Source: Lethocerus indicus
Taxonomy: Eukaryota > Arthropoda > Insecta > Hemiptera > Belostomatidae
Assembly (NCBI GenBank): GCA_019843655.1
Contig: JACDQD010000002.1
Coordinates: 16,639,154-16,703,153, forward strand
Length of the DNA stretch: 64,000 nt
Direction of reading: 5' to 3'
This document shows, one piece after another, positions 63,664 to 64,000 of the stretch. The position numbers were made by a program, and so were the translations under genes. The notes beneath the pieces are model-generated. The model saw only the letters and a list, made by a program, of their open reading frames with translations. It was not told the origin of the DNA and did no database searches. The first letter of the stretch is position 1. Each line of letters opens with the position of its first letter.

Positions 63664-64000
63664 AGACTACTGTAGGGAGTTATCTGGGCTGAGTTGGAGG
63701 AAAGTTGGTTCGGTGTGGAGAAGAAAATAAGTTGGCCGCTTATCTGAGCACTAATGGAAGCCGGCCAGATGAAGAACGGCGTGGGGACCTTTTAATTTTC
63801 TTGCCCTAACATCGCCCTGTAACGCCCTTTCTTGAATTTTATGATTCGCTTCTTCCCGGCTTTTTAGGCGGCTCGCTCTTTTCTCAAGTTATCCAGACTT
63901 AGATAATATGAAATATAATCAGAAAGAGACCCATTCTGCAAAATGTAGCCATTGTGATTGTAATTTAAAAATAAAAGCCGCATAAATAATTTTCAGGGTA

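Overview
The window is nuclear DNA of an insect. All three protein genes it holds are split by GT-AG introns. They encode the Arp2 subunit of the Arp2/3 complex, the nonaspanin TM9SF4, and the sex peptide / myoinhibitory peptide receptor (SPR), whose C-terminal tail closely resembles that of insect SPR proteins. The sequence is rich in (AT)n, (CA)n and (TC)n microsatellites and carries DNA transposons, LINE fragments and short hairpin elements. I cannot name the insect order from the sequence alone.

Layout. 1-12 kb is an AT-rich gene block: Arp2 (minus strand, 9 coding exons, 394 codons) and TM9SF4 (plus strand, 9 coding exons, 624 codons) lie head to head, with about 650 bp between their start codons, so they probably share a bidirectional promoter. 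About 12.6-31 kb is a long stretch with no recognisable gene. It is more GC- and CpG-rich and holds two copies of a hairpin element, a diverged duplicated block and microsatellites. 31.3-47.5 kb is SPR (minus strand, 4 coding exons, 399 codons, introns of about 6.7, 5.1 and 3.2 kb). Its largest intron contains three insertions: a Merlin-type (ISXO2-like) element with a decayed transposase, a 475-bp MITE, and a third hairpin element. The middle intron holds a LINE fragment. 47.5-64 kb is upstream of SPR and may contain its promoter and untranslated exons. I recognise only mobile elements there: an internally deleted mariner-like element, a LINE 3' end, and a 70-bp tandem repeat whose relative sits just downstream of SPR at 31 kb.

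The three genes do not form a pathway. Arp2 nucleates branched actin, TM9SF4 is an endomembrane protein, and SPR is a neuropeptide GPCR. The less familiar material is in the repeats: a hairpin element family with 10-12-bp target duplications, a pair of GGGT-ended inverted-repeat elements that both sit in 6-bp duplications, and a CTCF-motif-like tandem repeat at both ends of the SPR region. I found no convincing tRNA or rRNA gene, CRISPR array or wholly new gene system.
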